The position numbers and the translations under genes are program-made. From JBKCUK01 sp046318415 (lineage in GTDB: Bacteria; Pseudomonadota; Alphaproteobacteria; Caedimonadales; Caedimonadaceae), in assembly GCA_046318415.1 (NCBI GenBank), contig JBKCUK010000006.1, positions 1 to 64,000 of the forward strand: a stretch of 64,000 nucleotides of DNA, written 5' to 3'. Position 1 is the stretch's first letter. Every line of letters begins with the position of its first letter. The notes below the pieces were generated by a model. It did not search any database and had not been told where the DNA came from. It saw nothing but the letters and a program-made list of their open reading frames with translations. This document shows positions 62,529 through 64,000 of the stretch, in pieces.

Positions 62529-63808
62529 GCACGCTTTTCTCTCCCCTCACGGTGCAGGAATTTGCGCAATGCATGGCAAAGCTGGGCGTTCCTCAGGACG
62601 CCCCAAGCCTTGCGGTTGCCGTGTCTGGGGGGCGCGATAGTTTGGCTTTGACGCTCCTTGCAGCCGAATGGTGTCGCGGGCGCGGTATTTTGCTGACGGC
62701 ACTTACCGTCGATCATGCCCTGCGGCCTGAGTCAAGGGATGAGGCGCTTCAAGTATCAGCTTGGTTGCGTAATCGGGGTATCGCCCATCAAATCCTCACC
62801 TGGCACCACCCTGAACCGGTCCAAAGTCGCCTCCAAGAACGGGCCCGCAAGGCACGGTATGATTTGCTGGAGGCATGGTGTCTTCAACACGGTGTCGAGC
62901 ATCTGCTGTTGGGTCATCATTTTGAGGATCAACAAGAAACCATCCTGATGCGTCAATCAAAGGGCACAGATGATGTGGGCCGCGCCGGCATGTCGGCCCA
63001 ACTTCAAGGGTTTCGCCTCACCCTCCATAGGCCCTTGTTAGCGACGCCTCGGGCACGTCTCACGTCGACCCTTGAGGGTCTGGGCCAGCCCTGGATAGAG
63101 GACCCCAGTAATCATAACCGCAAATTTGCTCGGGTTCGCCTCCGTCAGGACTCTCCCCCAAGGCCGAGCCTTGAGATGATCCGGGGTTATGGCCAGACCC
63201 GTCAAGAGATCGAAGCTACCATTGCCACCTTTGTTTTGCGCGAGGTTCAGGTCATGGCCGAGGGCTATGCAGAGGTCAGTCTTGAAGGTCTGACGCTGCC
63301 CGTATTTAAACGTCTGATTCAAGCCTTTGGCGGGCAAAACTATCCCAAGCGCGGTCATCAATTACAAGCGGCTTTGACGCGTCTCTACAGTGTTCCATGC
63401 CAGCCCTTTACCCTGGGGGGGGCTTTATTGCAGCCTAAGGGGGGCACCCATTTCTTGATGTGTCGAGAGCCCGGTTTGATTCAAGAAGAGCTAACCCTCG
63501 AGCCGGGCACATGGCGTTGTTGGGATCGGCGTTTTTGGCTGCGGCATGACTGGCCCTGCACCCTTCATCTGCGGGCTTTAAAGCTGGAAGATTGGTCGAT
63601 CATCAAGCAGCAGGATCTCCCATGTCCCAAGCGGTTGCCATGGCCTGTTCCCCTGACCCTACCCGCCCTTTACGATGATGGGGGATTATTCTGCGTGCCC
63701 CCTTTACGCTGGATCCGTTCAAATGCTAGGATTTCCGCACTAAACAAGATAGAATCTGTGTTTAAACCGCGCGTTGAACCGGTGCCCCAGGTGTTTAAGG
63801 TAATTTAA
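62513..63808 (+). CDS. tilS: tRNA(Ile)-lysidine synthase
   Basis: 431 residues. PP-loop VSGGRDSLALTLLAAEW, GHHFEDQQETILMR and the HNRKFARVRLR-type segment (PWIEDPSNHNRKFARVRLR) are characteristic. The C-terminal part corresponds to the TilS tRNA-binding domain. Attaches lysine to C34 of tRNA-Ile(CAU) so it reads AUA instead of AUG. Begins inside the cpoB 3' end and is followed by ftsH, a common alphaproteobacterial arrangement. Confidence 0.95.
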   Translation: MSQRVSTLFSPLTVQEFAQCMAKLGVPQDAPSLAVAVSGGRDSLALTLLAAEWCRGRGILLTALTVDHALRPESRDEALQVSAWLRNRGIAHQILTWHHPEPVQSRLQERARKARYDLLEAWCLQHGVEHLLLGHHFEDQQETILMRQSKGTDDVGRAGMSAQLQGFRLTLHRPLLATPRARLTSTLEGLGQPWIEDPSNHNRKFARVRLRQDSPPRPSLEMIRGYGQTRQEIEATIATFVLREVQVMAEGYAEVSLEGLTLPVFKRLIQAFGGQNYPKRGHQLQAALTRLYSVPCQPFTLGGALLQPKGGTHFLMCREPGLIQEELTLEPGTWRCWDRRFWLRHDWPCTLHLRALKLEDWSIIKQQDLPCPKRLPWPVPLTLPALYDDGGLFCVPPLRWIRSNARISALNKIESVFKPRVEPVPQVFKVI

Positions 63809-63879
63809 CCCTTCGTGTGGTAATGTTGATTGAATGAAATGGCGCATCGCTGGGTAGAAAAAAATCGAGGTTTGAGACC

Positions 63880-64000
63880 GTGAATAATATGAATCGCAAC
63901 GTTGTGCTTTGGGTGATTATGGGCCTATTTGCCCTCGCCCTGTTCAACATGTTTCAAGGGGGTGGCGAAGTGGCGCGCCAAACCCAAATGCCGTTTTCTG
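63880..64000 (+). CDS. ftsH: ATP-dependent zinc metalloprotease FtsH (N-terminal fragment)
   Basis: First 40 codons only, cut by the window edge. GTG start at 63880 with GAGG nine bases upstream (ATG at 63889 also in frame). The protein begins MNNMNRNVVLWVIMGLFALA with the first membrane helix, followed by the start of the periplasmic loop, which matches FtsH N-termini, and the position after tilS is the expected one. FtsH degrades misfolded membrane proteins and regulatory factors. Confidence 0.85.
   Translation, partial: MNNMNRNVVLWVIMGLFALALFNMFQGGGEVARQTQMPFS

Noticed and set aside
1..64000. CRISPR arrays, insertion sequences, prophage, rRNA, replication origin
   Set aside because: Looked for spaced direct repeats, transposase motifs, DnaA-box clusters and rRNA-like sequence; none found beyond the features listed.

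Overview
The window looks like a chromosomal segment of a host-associated alphaproteobacterium, most likely a Holosporales/Rickettsiales-type endosymbiont. This is inferred from family content, not from a database match. Supporting signs are a PopZ-family pole organiser, an NDUFS4-like complex I accessory subunit, the cpoB-tilS-ftsH and dnaX-ybaB-recR gene orders, and an unusual density of exported eukaryote-like proteins beside ordinary housekeeping genes. No insertion sequence, phage gene, integrase, rRNA or CRISPR array was seen. One tRNA (Arg, anticodon TCT) is present.

Layout. 1-6.1 kb: three consecutive plus-strand genes for long, low-complexity, acidic proteins with actin-binding-type motifs. 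The first (left-edge gene) has two near-canonical WH2 motifs and a C-terminal connector plus acidic tail ending in Trp, the order of a WASP VCA module. The second has a WH2, a matching connector and an acidic DDEEDFDF tail. The third has an 18-proline run followed by an Ena/VASP FAB-like basic helix. The first two are followed by clear rho-independent terminators and the third by one shared with a repeat. 6.1-16.3 kb: a glycan-biosynthesis island of eight minus-strand genes, most with ATGA overlaps, bounded by a 203-bp direct repeat of the 3' end of the photolyase gene phrB. 16.1-21.7 kb: phrB, a TerC-family protein and putA. 22-35.7 kb: a secreted protein with a weak WH2-like motif, tRNA-Arg, a patatin lipoprotein, NDUFS4-like protein, asparagine synthetase, a porin with a small lipoprotein, two tandem Lys-rich exported paralogues, xseB, etfBA, ald and a secreted trypsin-like protease. 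35.8-45.4 kb: a type VI secretion membrane/baseplate gene block (tssA, tssM, tssL, tssK, a TssJ-like lipoprotein, a SPOR-domain membrane protein). 45.4-53.5 kb: ribokinase, PCMT-family protein, rhodanese, tolC, popZ, valS and a Lys-rich exported protein. 54-64 kb: a Sel1/TPR-type exported protein, recR-ybaB-dnaX, an F-box/LRR exported protein, cpoB, tilS and the start of ftsH.

How it fits together. Housekeeping functions (DNA repair and replication, tRNA charging and modification, flavoprotein electron transfer, amino-acid catabolism through PutA and Ald) are interleaved with a host-interaction layer: candidate actin-assembly proteins, an F-box/LRR protein, a Sel1-type protein, a secreted protease, part of a T6SS and a TolC channel. 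The most striking proposal is that the first 6 kb encode a multi-gene actin-nucleation set combining WASP-like (WH2-connector-acidic) and VASP-like (polyproline-FAB) mimicry. That rests on motif recognition and needs structural and biochemical testing.
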